Below, piece after piece: positions 7,662 to 15,293 of a DNA stretch of 33,202 bases (position 1 is the first letter of the stretch; every line of letters starts with the position of its first letter). A program made the translations under genes and the position numbers. The stretch comes from Candidatus Zhuqueibacterota bacterium. Lineage in GTDB: Bacteria > Zhuqueibacterota > Zhuqueibacteria > Oceanimicrobiales > Oceanimicrobiaceae. The stretch is from NCBI GenBank assembly GCA_029262035.1, contig JAJDAE010000116.1:1-33202 (forward strand). Reading direction: 5' to 3'. A model generated the notes under the pieces. The model was not told the DNA's origin, made no database searches, and saw nothing but the letters and a program-made list of their open reading frames with translations.

Positions 7662-8593
7662 TGCAGCTCCTTAAATTTTTTGCCTTGATATATTCCATTC
7701 GCGAGCATTTTTTGCTGGATCGCATAAAGAATTTCCGCAGCGCTTTTACTTCCACACCATTGTGGTTCGATGAGCAGATGTTTTGGGGCGTCACCATACA
7801 GCCGCTCAATCTTGAATTCCGGGTTTAACTTTTCAACGATGTCGCATACAAAACTGACCCATTCCTCAAAATCATAAACATGAAACGGGTTTTCCTTGAA
7901 TTGTCTGGCCAGCTCGGTGTAACGCACAATATGCAAATTATGTAGCTTGATGAAATCAAGAGGAAGCTTAGAAACTTCGTCCGTAGTTTGCAGCATCTGT
8001 TCCCGGGTCTCATTTGGAAAACCGTAAATCACATGGCCGCAAATATAAATCCCACGATTGGCTGTTCGGGAGATGCCATCAACAGTGCAGGCATAATCAT
8101 GTCCCCGATTGATAATTCGCAGGGTTTCGTCAAAGCAGGATTCAATGCCATACTCGATTGTGACAAAGTAATCTCTCGCTAGTTGCTCGAAATAATCAAG
8201 CTTCGCGTCATCGATACAGTCAGCACGAGTACCGATGGAAAGACCGACAACCTCCGGGTGTTCCAGCGCCTGCCCATACAAGTCCTGAAGCTCTGAAAGT
8301 GAAGCATACGTATTTGAATAAGGCTGAAAATAAGCGATAAAAGCTTTAGATTTGAATCGATGCTTTAAGAAATCTATACTGCTTGCGACCTGTTCCCGAA
8401 TTGGGATTCTTGCACGGGCGGCTTCCGGGGTAAAGCTGTCAATATTACAGTATGTGCAGCCACCTTGTGCAACTGTGCCGTCGCGGTTGGGGCATGTAAA
8501 CCCGGCGTTTATGGGAATTTTATGAACCCGATGTCCGAATTTCTCTTGTAAAAATACGCCGTATGAATTGAATGAATTACTAAAATCCGTCAT
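7646..8593 (-). CDS. TIGR01212-family radical SAM protein (YhcC-like)
   Basis: A 315-residue radical SAM protein. The cluster motif is the distinctive long-spaced form of this family, CPNRDGTVAQGGCTYCN, with Cys34, Cys46 and Cys49 binding a [4Fe-4S] cluster that cleaves S-adenosylmethionine. Further family blocks are GLSIGTRADCI, EYGIES and HVIYGFPNETREQM, and the length matches E. coli YhcC (about 309 aa). Members are linked to tRNA or other RNA modification, but the reaction is not something I can read here. It follows the DJ-1-like gene after 16 bp and overlaps the downstream small gene by 16 bp. No clear Shine-Dalgarno precedes the ATG, so it may depend on read-through translation. Confidence 0.9.
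   Translation of the reverse strand: MTDFSNSFNSYGVFLQEKFGHRVHKIPINAGFTCPNRDGTVAQGGCTYCNIDSFTPEAARARIPIREQVASSIDFLKHRFKSKAFIAYFQPYSNTYASLSELQDLYGQALEHPEVVGLSIGTRADCIDDAKLDYFEQLARDYFVTIEYGIESCFDETLRIINRGHDYACTVDGISRTANRGIYICGHVIYGFPNETREQMLQTTDEVSKLPLDFIKLHNLHIVRYTELARQFKENPFHVYDFEEWVSFVCDIVEKLNPEFKIERLYGDAPKHLLIEPQWCGSKSAAEILYAIQQKMLANGIYQGKKFKELQCKIN
7667..7672 (-). promoter_or_regulatory. strong ribosome binding site of the 41-codon gene
   Basis: AAGGAG on the minus strand, five bases from the ATG at 7661, located inside the 3' end of the radical SAM gene. It is the main evidence that the small frame is translated. Confidence 0.6.
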
Positions 8594-8609
8594 CAGTCAG
8601 GAGGTATCA

Positions 8610-9116
8610 TTAAATCGCAGCTACCACTGCTTCAGCAAATTCCTTCGCAGAATTAGCGCCGGTGCTGGTAATAATGTTACCTGATTTTTCAATTTTTTTG
8701 CCTGTGTAATTTGCACCGGCCACTTGCAACTTTTCATAAACGGCAACATGGCTGGTAGCATTCTTGCCGTGCAGTATTCCGGCAACTGCCAAAGTTACAG
8801 CCGCGTGAGAACTTGCCGCTACGGTTTTCCCGTTGCTATCAATGGTTTTGGCGATATCGTGTGCTTTCACATCATGCCAGTATTGACTTGCCCCAGGTCC
8901 GCCAATAAAGATCACTGCATCAAAATCATCCGGCGAGATATCATCGATCAAAGAATTTGGATCCAACTTCATACCCTGAGATCCTGCGGCATCTTTAGTA
9001 ACAGTGGATGCAACGGTTATTTTGTGATTTTTGCTATCAAGCGATTTTCTTACAGACAAATATTCTTCATCACGGAAATTATTGTGAGCCAAAACAATCA
9101 AAACATTTTTTGACAT
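8610..9116 (-). CDS. DJ-1/PfpI-family protein lacking the usual nucleophile cysteine
   Basis: 168 residues with the DJ-1/PfpI flavodoxin-like fold: MSKNVLIVLAHNNFRDEEY at the N terminus (with the conserved Glu near 17-18), FDAVIFIGGPGAS (65-77), and a nucleophile-elbow region around 98-115. The family normally has A-x-C-H/A-G there; here it reads VAASSHAAVTLAVAGIL, so the catalytic cysteine is Ser103. There is no cysteine at all in the protein. Standard glyoxalase/deglycase or peptidase chemistry is therefore doubtful, and a binding or sensing role is possible. GAGGAG precedes the ATG. It lies between the ferredoxin and radical SAM genes in the same orientation. Confidence 0.85.
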   Translation of the reverse strand: MSKNVLIVLAHNNFRDEEYLSVRKSLDSKNHKITVASTVTKDAAGSQGMKLDPNSLIDDISPDDFDAVIFIGGPGASQYWHDVKAHDIAKTIDSNGKTVAASSHAAVTLAVAGILHGKNATSHVAVYEKLQVAGANYTGKKIEKSGNIITSTGANSAKEFAEAVVAAI

Positions 9117-9142
9117 TAATTGGTTCTCCTCTTTGAATTAAA

Positions 9143-9460
9143 TTACTCAGCATGGTGATAAAGTAAACGTTCTACAGGTTTATTTTTTAGTATATGATTT
9201 TCTACAATTTCGTTTACATCTGCTTCTGTCACCCCTTTGTACCAGATACCTTCAGGGTACACGACGATAGTGGGGCCTTCTTCACAGGGTCCCAAACAGG
9301 TGCTGCCCGTTACTTTTATTTCACCTTTTAAACCTCTTTTCTCAACTTCATCCTTGAGTGCGGCATAAATCTGGTTACCATTTTGCGGTCCGCAAGAGAC
9401 TTTCGCAAATGGCGGGCGCTGGTTTATACAAACAAAATAATGTTGACGATATTTACTCAT
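9143..9460 (-). CDS. thioredoxin-like [2Fe-2S] ferredoxin (Shethna type)
   Basis: 105 residues. The cysteine pattern is that of thioredoxin-fold 2Fe-2S ferredoxins: Cys11 (HYFVCINQRP), Cys23 (KVSCGPQNG), Cys55 and Cys59 (GSTCLGPCEEGP), followed by IVVYPEGIWYKGVTEADVNE, the usual end of the family. It is a soluble one-electron carrier of the cytoplasm. Its ATG overlaps the stop of moaE (ATGA at 9457-9460), so the two are translationally coupled. The partner could be a molybdoenzyme or a nearby Fe-S enzyme; the sequence does not say which. Confidence 0.92.
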   Translation of the reverse strand: MSKYRQHYFVCINQRPPFAKVSCGPQNGNQIYAALKDEVEKRGLKGEIKVTGSTCLGPCEEGPTIVVYPEGIWYKGVTEADVNEIVENHILKNKPVERLLYHHAE

Positions 9461-9906
9461 TGTAGCGTCGTCTTATCCCCGGCTTGTTTCATTGTGGGCA
9501 TTACACCATCGACCCAACCTGAGCCTTCTTTGAAATATTCTTTTTTCCAGATCGGCACGGTGGCTTTAAGCGTATCTATTGCAAATCGGCAAGCTTCAAA
9601 AGCGTCCTTGCGGTGAGCGCAAGCCACTGCAACGGCCACACTTACATCGCCAAGCTCCAGGCTGCCATAACGATGGACAATAATGATTTTTTTTACCGGC
9701 CAACGTTTTTGAGTTTCTGCTTCAACTTCAGCAAGCTTACCTTCGGCCATTTTCGGGTAGGCGTCATAATCCATTTTGGTGACGGCTTTATTGTTGGCAT
9801 GATCTCGAACTCTACCCAAAAACAGAACAACCCCGCCCGTACTTTTGTCTTCCAAGTTTTGGAGAATCACTTCTGTGTTAATGGGTTCTTTAGTTAATTT
9901 AATCAT
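9457..9906 (-). CDS. moaE: molybdopterin synthase catalytic subunit
   Basis: 149 residues. MoaE dimerises, binds two MoaD subunits and transfers their sulfur to precursor Z (cPMP) to form molybdopterin. Signatures are FLGRVRDHANNKAVTKMDYDAY (24-50), IVHRYGSLELGD (76-87), AHRKDAFEACRFAID (97-111) and LKATVPIWKKE (113-123). Lys114 and Lys121 correspond by spacing to E. coli Lys119 and Lys126, which are active-site residues. The gene overlaps moaD and the ferredoxin gene by 4 bp each (ATGA both times). The other Moco genes (moaA, moaC, moeA) are not in this window. Confidence 0.95.
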   Translation of the reverse strand: MIKLTKEPINTEVILQNLEDKSTGGVVLFLGRVRDHANNKAVTKMDYDAYPKMAEGKLAEVEAETQKRWPVKKIIIVHRYGSLELGDVSVAVAVACAHRKDAFEACRFAIDTLKATVPIWKKEYFKEGSGWVDGVMPTMKQAGDKTTLQ

Positions 9907-10154
9907 TCGGCGCCACCGCTTATTGGCGGAAGAATACCAACAATATCTCCGGCATTTACCTTGGCATTCCTGGAAACGTATTCTTCATTAATAGAAAAAC
10001 TCGATGTTTCCAGGTGCTCTTTTATTTGGGGGAATCTTTGACCAAGCAACCATTCAAGATCTTCTATCAATATGTTATCTTTAACCGTCATCTCATGTTC
10101 TTGTTTACCGGTCAGTTCCCGCAGTTGCCCAAAAAAACGTAATGTGATATTCAT
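9903..10154 (-). CDS. moaD: molybdopterin synthase sulfur carrier subunit with C-terminal extension
   Basis: 83 residues with the beta-grasp MoaD fold: MNITLRFFGQLRELTG at the start, a SFSINEEYVSRNAKVNAGD block, and the end VGILPPISGGAE. In a normal MoaD the last two residues are Gly-Gly, whose carboxylate is adenylated and converted to a thiocarboxylate. Here Ala-Glu follows the Gly-Gly. The stop overlaps the moaE start (GAATGA), so the extension arises from the coupling overlap. The protein would need trimming (as with JAMM-type peptidases) or be inactive. Preceded closely by the zinc-ribbon gene. Confidence 0.9.
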   Translation of the reverse strand: MNITLRFFGQLRELTGKQEHEMTVKDNILIEDLEWLLGQRFPQIKEHLETSSFSINEEYVSRNAKVNAGDIVGILPPISGGAE

Positions 10155-10156
10155 TT

Positions 10157-10618
10157 TTAATCCGCTATTTTTTCCTGCTCAGCAGTTTTTTGTTCTCTTT
10201 CTTCTTCCACAACGAGCTTCATGGCCAATTCATGATCAAAGCCTTTATGATCAGGGTCTTCTTTGAAGCCACGATGAACTGCCCGGCAATGGTAGCAAAT
10301 GGTTACAGTGCTCAGGACTTTGTATAAGATGGCGTCAATCAAAGTTGCCACAACAAGACTAATAAAATATGTATGATAACTGAGCAGCACACCGATCACA
10401 AAAATTATAATACCAAGCCTGGGGTTAAAGTCTTTTTGTACATACAGATGCTCTCTGCCACAAACCTGACATTGGTTCAGATGGTCCGTTTTTTTTAGGC
10501 TTTCTCCTTGTATGAGCGTATATTCTTTTTGGCATTTAGTACAAGAAACTTTTCTTTGTTCATCCAAATTTACTAAAACATCGTGGTCGCACTTTTCACA
10601 CACAAATTCAACGGTCAT
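10157..10618 (-). CDS. zinc-ribbon membrane protein of unknown function
   Basis: 153 residues. Four CxxC pairs are visible: Cys7/Cys10, Cys26/Cys29, Cys50/Cys53 and Cys108/Cys111. The first two pairs likely form one zinc ribbon, and the last two a second one split by a hydrophobic hairpin (about 68-82 and 84-104, probably two TM helices). The C-terminal tail from 115 is charged (EEEREQKTAEQEK). The Cys motifs should be cytoplasmic if the two helices form a hairpin. I do not recognise a family. It sits 2 bp before moaD and 3 bp after the LON-domain gene, firmly within the operon. Confidence 0.8.
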   Translation of the reverse strand: MTVEFVCEKCDHDVLVNLDEQRKVSCTKCQKEYTLIQGESLKKTDHLNQCQVCGREHLYVQKDFNPRLGIIIFVIGVLLSYHTYFISLVVATLIDAILYKVLSTVTICYHCRAVHRGFKEDPDHKGFDHELAMKLVVEEEREQKTAEQEKIAD

Positions 10619-10621
10619 GGC

Positions 10622-11350
10622 TTAATTCCAACTTGGATCTTTTGGGATAAATTTAATTTTTCTGGCGATATTTAACGCCATTAATTTTTTATTGATTAAC
10701 ATTTTAATCTTTTCGAATCTCACCTTCATATCATTTTGTTCCAGTAGATCCTGTTTTTCCTGAACGGTGAAATCGAGAATTGAGGCAACTTGATTTATGA
10801 TGGACTCCAGACAATGAGGTTCAAATTTAATACAATCATCATAATTCTCAACCCCAATTTTATTTAAGTAATTGTGCAACAGTTCAAAAAATAGTTTTAC
10901 TTCTTCCTTTTCATTAAACTGCTTTTCTTTAAAAGCGCCCTCGTTTAAATATTCTACCCGGGCTACTCTAAAAGGATGACTCTGAACAAATTCAACTATT
11001 TTCACTCTACTCTCACCATAAAGCATAATATTATATTTGCCGTCGTAGAGTTTTTCCACTTGCTGAATTTTTCCAACACAGGCGGTCTCGTACACATCCG
11101 GACAACCAAAATAACTATTTTCCCATCCTTTTTTTAGAAGCGCCATGCCGATAAGGTGATCCCCGGCTGTGGCCTCTTCAACCATTTTCCGATACCTTAA
11201 TTCAAAAACATGAAGCGGCAACAGCGTTCTGGGAAAAAAAACTAAATTCGGAAGTGGAAAAATTGGTATTTCTTTTGTGACTATGGAATTCCTTTCAGAC
11301 AATTTTACTTCACTTTTTTTTTGAAAGTTTATCGAAAGCCCAGGAGGCAT
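10622..11350 (-). CDS. LON substrate-binding (N-terminal) domain protein
   Basis: Up to 242 residues. The segment from residue 28, EIPIFPLPNLVFFPRTLLPL, followed by HVFELRYRKMVEEA and later GTACVG-like VYETACVGKIQQVE, is the LON N-terminal domain that in Lon protease recognises unfolded substrates. The ATPase and protease domains are absent, so this is one of the stand-alone LON-domain proteins, whose role is not established. The ATG at 11350 lies within queG, overlapping it by 41 bp, and has no good Shine-Dalgarno. A TTG at 11302 (17th codon), after the queG stop, is a possible alternative start. Ends 3 bp before the zinc-ribbon gene. Confidence 0.85.
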   Translation of the reverse strand: MPPGLSINFQKKSEVKLSERNSIVTKEIPIFPLPNLVFFPRTLLPLHVFELRYRKMVEEATAGDHLIGMALLKKGWENSYFGCPDVYETACVGKIQQVEKLYDGKYNIMLYGESRVKIVEFVQSHPFRVARVEYLNEGAFKEKQFNEKEEVKLFFELLHNYLNKIGVENYDDCIKFEPHCLESIINQVASILDFTVQEKQDLLEQNDMKVRFEKIKMLINKKLMALNIARKIKFIPKDPSWN

Positions 11351-12347
11351 GCCTTGAGATTATCGGCTCCTCATTTTCGCACAACCCCTCAAGAATCGGT
11401 AAAAATTTTGTTTGCGCTGAATTGCCGATTGCGATTAGAACGTTGCGCATGAAACCCTTATATTTACTTCGTTTAATCGGGCTCTTGCGAAATTTCTGAC
11501 TAAATTCTTCCGGGCTCAAATTTATCATCTCATCAAAACCGGGATTGACCAAACCCATTCTTGGTTGATAAGCTGAATCCTCAGTTGTTGCTGCCTTACT
11601 ATTCCACGGGCACACATCCTGACAAATATCGCAGCCAAAGACATGATTTCCGATACCCTCACGCAACTCAACCGGTATATCATCCTTCAACTCAATTGTC
11701 AGGTATGAAATACATTTTGTTGCATCCAGAATATATGGCTCAAGAATGGCATCTGTCGGGCAAGCTTCGATGCAGCGCGTACAGGTGCCGCAACGATCCG
11801 GCACGGGCTCATCATATTCAAGCTCAATATTTGTGAGGACTTCGCCCAGGAAAAACCACGAGCCAATTTGCTGATTGATAATGCAGGTATTTTTGCCAAA
11901 CCACCCAATGCCTGCGTATTTGGCATAAATGCGATCGACAATTGGTCCGGTATCTGTGTATGCCCGGCTGTAGAATGGTTGCGGGCTTTCATTTTCAACA
12001 AATTCAGATAATTCAAAGAGCTGTTTTTTTATCAGGTCGTGGTAGTCATCCCCCCAGCTATAACGCGAAATCCAGCCGCGCTCGGGGTCTTTCTGAGTTA
12101 TGGAAAGCGGGTGGTCTGTGTGATAAATCTTTGCGCAAACAACCACGGATTTTGCTTCCGGAACAACCTGTGTTACATCACACTTTTTTTCGATATTGCG
12201 TTCAAGATATTTCATCTCGCCGGCGTAACCGGCTGCGAGCCAGTCTTTGTAGAAATTGAGTTCCGGCATGGTTTGTACCGGCGCTATGCCAACCAGATCA
12301 AATCCTAAATCAGTTGCATATTTTTTAATCCGACGCGAAAGCGACAT
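11310..12347 (-). CDS. queG: epoxyqueuosine reductase
   Basis: 345 residues. QueG reduces epoxyqueuosine in tRNA to queuosine, using cobalamin and two [4Fe-4S] clusters. The N-terminal DUF1730-like part includes YTDTGPIVDR, with Asp134 at the place of the proposed proton donor, and IGWFGKNTCIIN. The ferredoxin-like part has CGTCTRCIEACPTDA (Cys186, 189, 192, 196), Cys212, and FGCDICQDVCPW (Cys239, 242, 246): eight cysteines for two clusters. It is shorter than the E. coli protein (379 aa); only a short HEAT-like tail (about 305-340) is left. Starts at ATG 12347. The downstream LON gene overlaps its 3' end. folE, in the same run, supplies the pterin precursor shared with queuosine synthesis. 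Confidence 0.95.
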   Translation of the reverse strand: MSLSRRIKKYATDLGFDLVGIAPVQTMPELNFYKDWLAAGYAGEMKYLERNIEKKCDVTQVVPEAKSVVVCAKIYHTDHPLSITQKDPERGWISRYSWGDDYHDLIKKQLFELSEFVENESPQPFYSRAYTDTGPIVDRIYAKYAGIGWFGKNTCIINQQIGSWFFLGEVLTNIELEYDEPVPDRCGTCTRCIEACPTDAILEPYILDATKCISYLTIELKDDIPVELREGIGNHVFGCDICQDVCPWNSKAATTEDSAYQPRMGLVNPGFDEMINLSPEEFSQKFRKSPIKRSKYKGFMRNVLIAIGNSAQTKFLPILEGLCENEEPIISRHASWAFDKLSKKK

Positions 12348-12463
12348 GAAATATATTTTTAATAAGTGCTGATTGAAGTTGAAAATATAGGTAAAACTTT
12401 ATGAAACTTCAAGGTAAATTTGAGGTTAGGAAAACTTGATTAAAGTGGGAAACCGGAGTCAGT

Positions 12464-12973
12464 TTAATGCTTATTTAGAAGCGACTTCTGCTGCATACGA
12501 AATTCTCTGCGAATGGCAGCCGAGCGCCAACGGCGAATTTCCTCTTCTGTTTCCGGGCGAATGGGATCAACTTCTACCGGTTTCTTTTTAGCTTCATCCA
12601 AAGCAACAAATGTAAGATAGGCAGTACTTGTATGCATTATTTTACCGGTTTGAAGATCCTCCGAAAAAACTTTAGCGCCGCACTCCATGGACGTACGAAA
12701 GGCACGGTTTACAGACGCCTTGATGATGATCAACTCGCCGACTTTAACCGGATGTTTAAAACTCAAAGAATCCATTGAAGCTGTAACTACAGGCTTACGG
12801 GAATGGCGTAACGCCGCAACTGCGCAGGCAATATCGATGAGATGCATGACCTTGCCGCCGAGTATGTTGCCAAGTGTGTTGGCATCATTAGGTAAAACAA
12901 TTTCGGACATTTCAACTACGGATTCAGATACGGATTTTAGTTTCGGATTTGTTGGGGGGCTTTCGGTTATCAT
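12464..12973 (-). CDS. acyl-CoA thioesterase, hot-dog fold (YciA/ACOT-like)
   Basis: 169 residues with one hot-dog domain. The substrate motif NTLGNILGGKVMHLIDIACAVAA gives Asn36, the Gly39-Gly40 turn and Asp47, matching the Asn...Asp pair of the ACOT/YciA group; the later part SFKHPVKVGELIIIKASV and STAYLTFVALDE follow the family order. It hydrolyses acyl-CoA to free acid and CoA; the chain length cannot be read. A basic tail (RRWRSAAIRREFRMQQK) is typical. Upstream of queG by 116 bp. No strong Shine-Dalgarno before the ATG at 12973; Met22 is an alternative start. Confidence 0.88.
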   Translation of the reverse strand: MITESPPTNPKLKSVSESVVEMSEIVLPNDANTLGNILGGKVMHLIDIACAVAALRHSRKPVVTASMDSLSFKHPVKVGELIIIKASVNRAFRTSMECGAKVFSEDLQTGKIMHTSTAYLTFVALDEAKKKPVEVDPIRPETEEEIRRWRSAAIRREFRMQQKSLLNKH

Positions 12974-13014
12974 TATTAATAAGGTCTATAAAAACATAAA
13001 AAATAGTGCCGGTG

Positions 13015-13929
13015 TTAAAACGTTAATTCAAGTCCTTCATATGCCATAGCTGTATTCGCAAAGCAAGCTTTAGCCTTGGTCTCCATTTCCGTCAACCGGG
13101 CATCATCATGGCCGGGATCGTGATGAAAGAGTACAAGTTTTTCGACGTTAGCCGCCTGGGCGACGTTGGCAGCCATTTCATAAGTGCTATGGCCAAAGCC
13201 CTGCATTTGTGAATATTGGTGCACATCATACTGGGCGTCGTGAATCAACAAATTGGCGTTTTGCGAAAAATCGGTTAAACGGGTATCACCGCCAATATAA
13301 CCTTCAGTATCTGTTGCATAGACAATGCTTTTGCCGTTCATCTCCGCCTTAACCACAAAGGTACCGATTTTGGGGTGGGCATAATTTCTCATTAAACTCA
13401 CTATCAGGTCTTTAGATTTTACTGTATCTCCTCCATTACCTCGTGTAATTATTGGAGTAGGGCTATTTTTCGAAAAGCTAAAGTTATCACTCTCATTTAG
13501 ATCATGGATATTTATTTTTGAATTAAGCTCATCTAATTCGATGGGACTAAAATGGGATTCCATTGTATTAGCCAAAATGTCGTGCAAACTGTGAGAAAAA
13601 GACTTAGGTCCGTAAAAATTTAAAGTGCAGTTTTCAAAATATGCTGGTGCAAAAAAAGGTAGGCCTTGAATATGGTCGTGATGGGTATGAGAAAAAAACA
13701 GGTGGATATTCATTGGGTTCTTGACTGAATTACCATTCTGCTTCATCTCTTTAACCAACTTATTGCCGAGGTTAATAATGCCGGTTCCCGCATCAAGAAT
13801 GACAATATGCCCGTTGGCTCTGATTTCAAGACAAGATGTATTCCCCCCAAAATGATTTGTTTCCTTTCCCGGAACGGGGTAACTACCGCGTACGCCCCAA
13901 AATTTGACGCTTAATTCGTTGCTGCTCAT
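13015..13929 (-). CDS. MBL-fold metallo-hydrolase
   Basis: 304 residues. The metallo-beta-lactamase motif SHTHHDHIQGLPFF gives His81, His83, Asp85 and His86 as metal ligands, preceded by VILDAGTGIINLG; more ligands are expected at the His near 'DAQYDVHQYS...GFGHSTYEMA' and in LVLFHHDPGHDD. The start KFWGVRGSYPVPGKETNHFGGN places it among RNase Z/PhnP/phosphodiesterase-like MBL proteins, which commonly cleave phosphodiesters. AGGGAAAG lies before the ATG. The exact substrate is unknown. It lies 21 bp after mrp and likely shares its transcript. Confidence 0.88.
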   Translation of the reverse strand: MSSNELSVKFWGVRGSYPVPGKETNHFGGNTSCLEIRANGHIVILDAGTGIINLGNKLVKEMKQNGNSVKNPMNIHLFFSHTHHDHIQGLPFFAPAYFENCTLNFYGPKSFSHSLHDILANTMESHFSPIELDELNSKINIHDLNESDNFSFSKNSPTPIITRGNGGDTVKSKDLIVSLMRNYAHPKIGTFVVKAEMNGKSIVYATDTEGYIGGDTRLTDFSQNANLLIHDAQYDVHQYSQMQGFGHSTYEMAANVAQAANVEKLVLFHHDPGHDDARLTEMETKAKACFANTAMAYEGLELTF

Positions 13930-13950
13930 GCAGGCTTTCCCTATGCAAAG

Positions 13951-15099
13951 TTAATTGATTTTGAATACTCTTTTCAAAATTCCGCTGTCCTTTTTTTCTT
14001 TTTCTTTGAGAATAGCGTTAAGGCTTTCAGTAATCTTTTTGAAGGATTGCGAAACCGGAGATTCTTTATCGACCACAACAATTGGCTTGCCGGTATCTGC
14101 GTTTTCCCGGGTGGCCGATTCAAGAGGAATATCTCCTAAAAAAGGGACTTCCATTTTTTCAGCCATTAATTTGCCGCCACCCTGACCAAAAATATCATAA
14201 TGGTTGCCGGTATCGGGAGCAACAAAATAACTCATATTTTCAACAACACCCAGAATCGGGACTTCTACTTTAATAAACATGTTGATGCCTTTTCTTGCGT
14301 CCGCCAGAGCAACCTCTTGTGGCGTACAGACAACAACAGCGCCTGTCAGAGGCACTGTTTGGGTTAGCGTCAATTGCGCATCACCGGTTCCCGGCGGCAT
14401 ATCGATAATCAGGTAATCCAGCTCTCCCCACTCCACATCTGAGAGAAATTGCTGAATCATCCGGCCTACCAGCGGACCGCGCCAGATAATAGCTGCATCG
14501 CCCTGAGAGATAAATCCAACCGACACCATTTTAACGCCATATTTCTCCAGAGGAGCAATTTTGTTATTTTGGGAAGTGAGTTTACTATCCACCCCCATCA
14601 TTATGGGTACATTCGGTCCATAAATATCGGCGTCCAGCAAGCCGACTTTAGCGCCTGCTTGCGCCAGCGAAACAGCCAAATTAACCGCGACAGTTGTTTT
14701 CCCAACTCCGCCTTTGCCGCTTGCAACTGCAATCATATATTTGATGTTTTCGATAGGTTTTTTTGTTGGTTGCGGCGGCGCCTGGGGACGAGGAGGTGCC
14801 TGTTGTGGTCGGGGTTGATTGGATAAAACATTCAGCGAATTCTGGGTCGGGCTGTTTTCTGCCGCTTTAATCTCAATCGTGTCGATGCCATCAACAGTCT
14901 GAACCGCGCTTTCAGCACTTTTAACCACAGCTTCTTTGAACTTAAAAGCCGGATTTTTAAAATCTATACTAAAACTGACTTTGTTATTTTCCACTTGTAA
15001 ATTTTTTATCATTTCATTTGCGACCAAATCTTTTCCCGATTGCGGGTCGCGAACATTTGCTAAAACTTTTAGAACTTCCTGCTTAATTGCTTCGCTCAA
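13951..15099 (-). CDS. mrp: Mrp/NBP35-family Fe-S cluster carrier ATPase
   Basis: 382 residues. An N-terminal MIP18/DUF59 domain (1-80) with VRDPQSGKDL is joined by a Pro/Gln-rich linker (94-115) to a P-loop ATPase: Walker A GKGGVGKTTVAVNLA (128-142), switch LLDADIYGPNVP, LIIDMPPGTGDAQLTL. Mrp/ApbC proteins bind and transfer Fe-S clusters. The CxxC usually found after ENMSYF is absent here: the sequence is ENMSYFVAPDTGNHYD. Loss of this motif also occurs in other Mrp proteins, so function is not excluded. Its 173-bp upstream space is shared with the divergent cyclase gene, which probably makes mrp the first gene of the long run to folE. Confidence 0.92.
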   Translation of the reverse strand: MSEAIKQEVLKVLANVRDPQSGKDLVANEMIKNLQVENNKVSFSIDFKNPAFKFKEAVVKSAESAVQTVDGIDTIEIKAAENSPTQNSLNVLSNQPRPQQAPPRPQAPPQPTKKPIENIKYMIAVASGKGGVGKTTVAVNLAVSLAQAGAKVGLLDADIYGPNVPIMMGVDSKLTSQNNKIAPLEKYGVKMVSVGFISQGDAAIIWRGPLVGRMIQQFLSDVEWGELDYLIIDMPPGTGDAQLTLTQTVPLTGAVVVCTPQEVALADARKGINMFIKVEVPILGVVENMSYFVAPDTGNHYDIFGQGGGKLMAEKMEVPFLGDIPLESATRENADTGKPIVVVDKESPVSQSFKKITESLNAILKEKEKKDSGILKRVFKIN

Positions 15100-15293
15100 A
15101 CTATTGCTCCGTTACGTATAATTTCTATAAAATAAATTATGCTAATATAGTAATTCAACGCCAAAAGTCAACTTTTTTCAGATTGCAGAAAGTTACTTTT
15201 TTTTCTAAATAATGAAATAATTTTTGTTTGAAGTTAAGTTAATTAAAGGGTAGCTTTAAATATCTGTGTCGCAAATTTCTTTATGGCCTGTTT

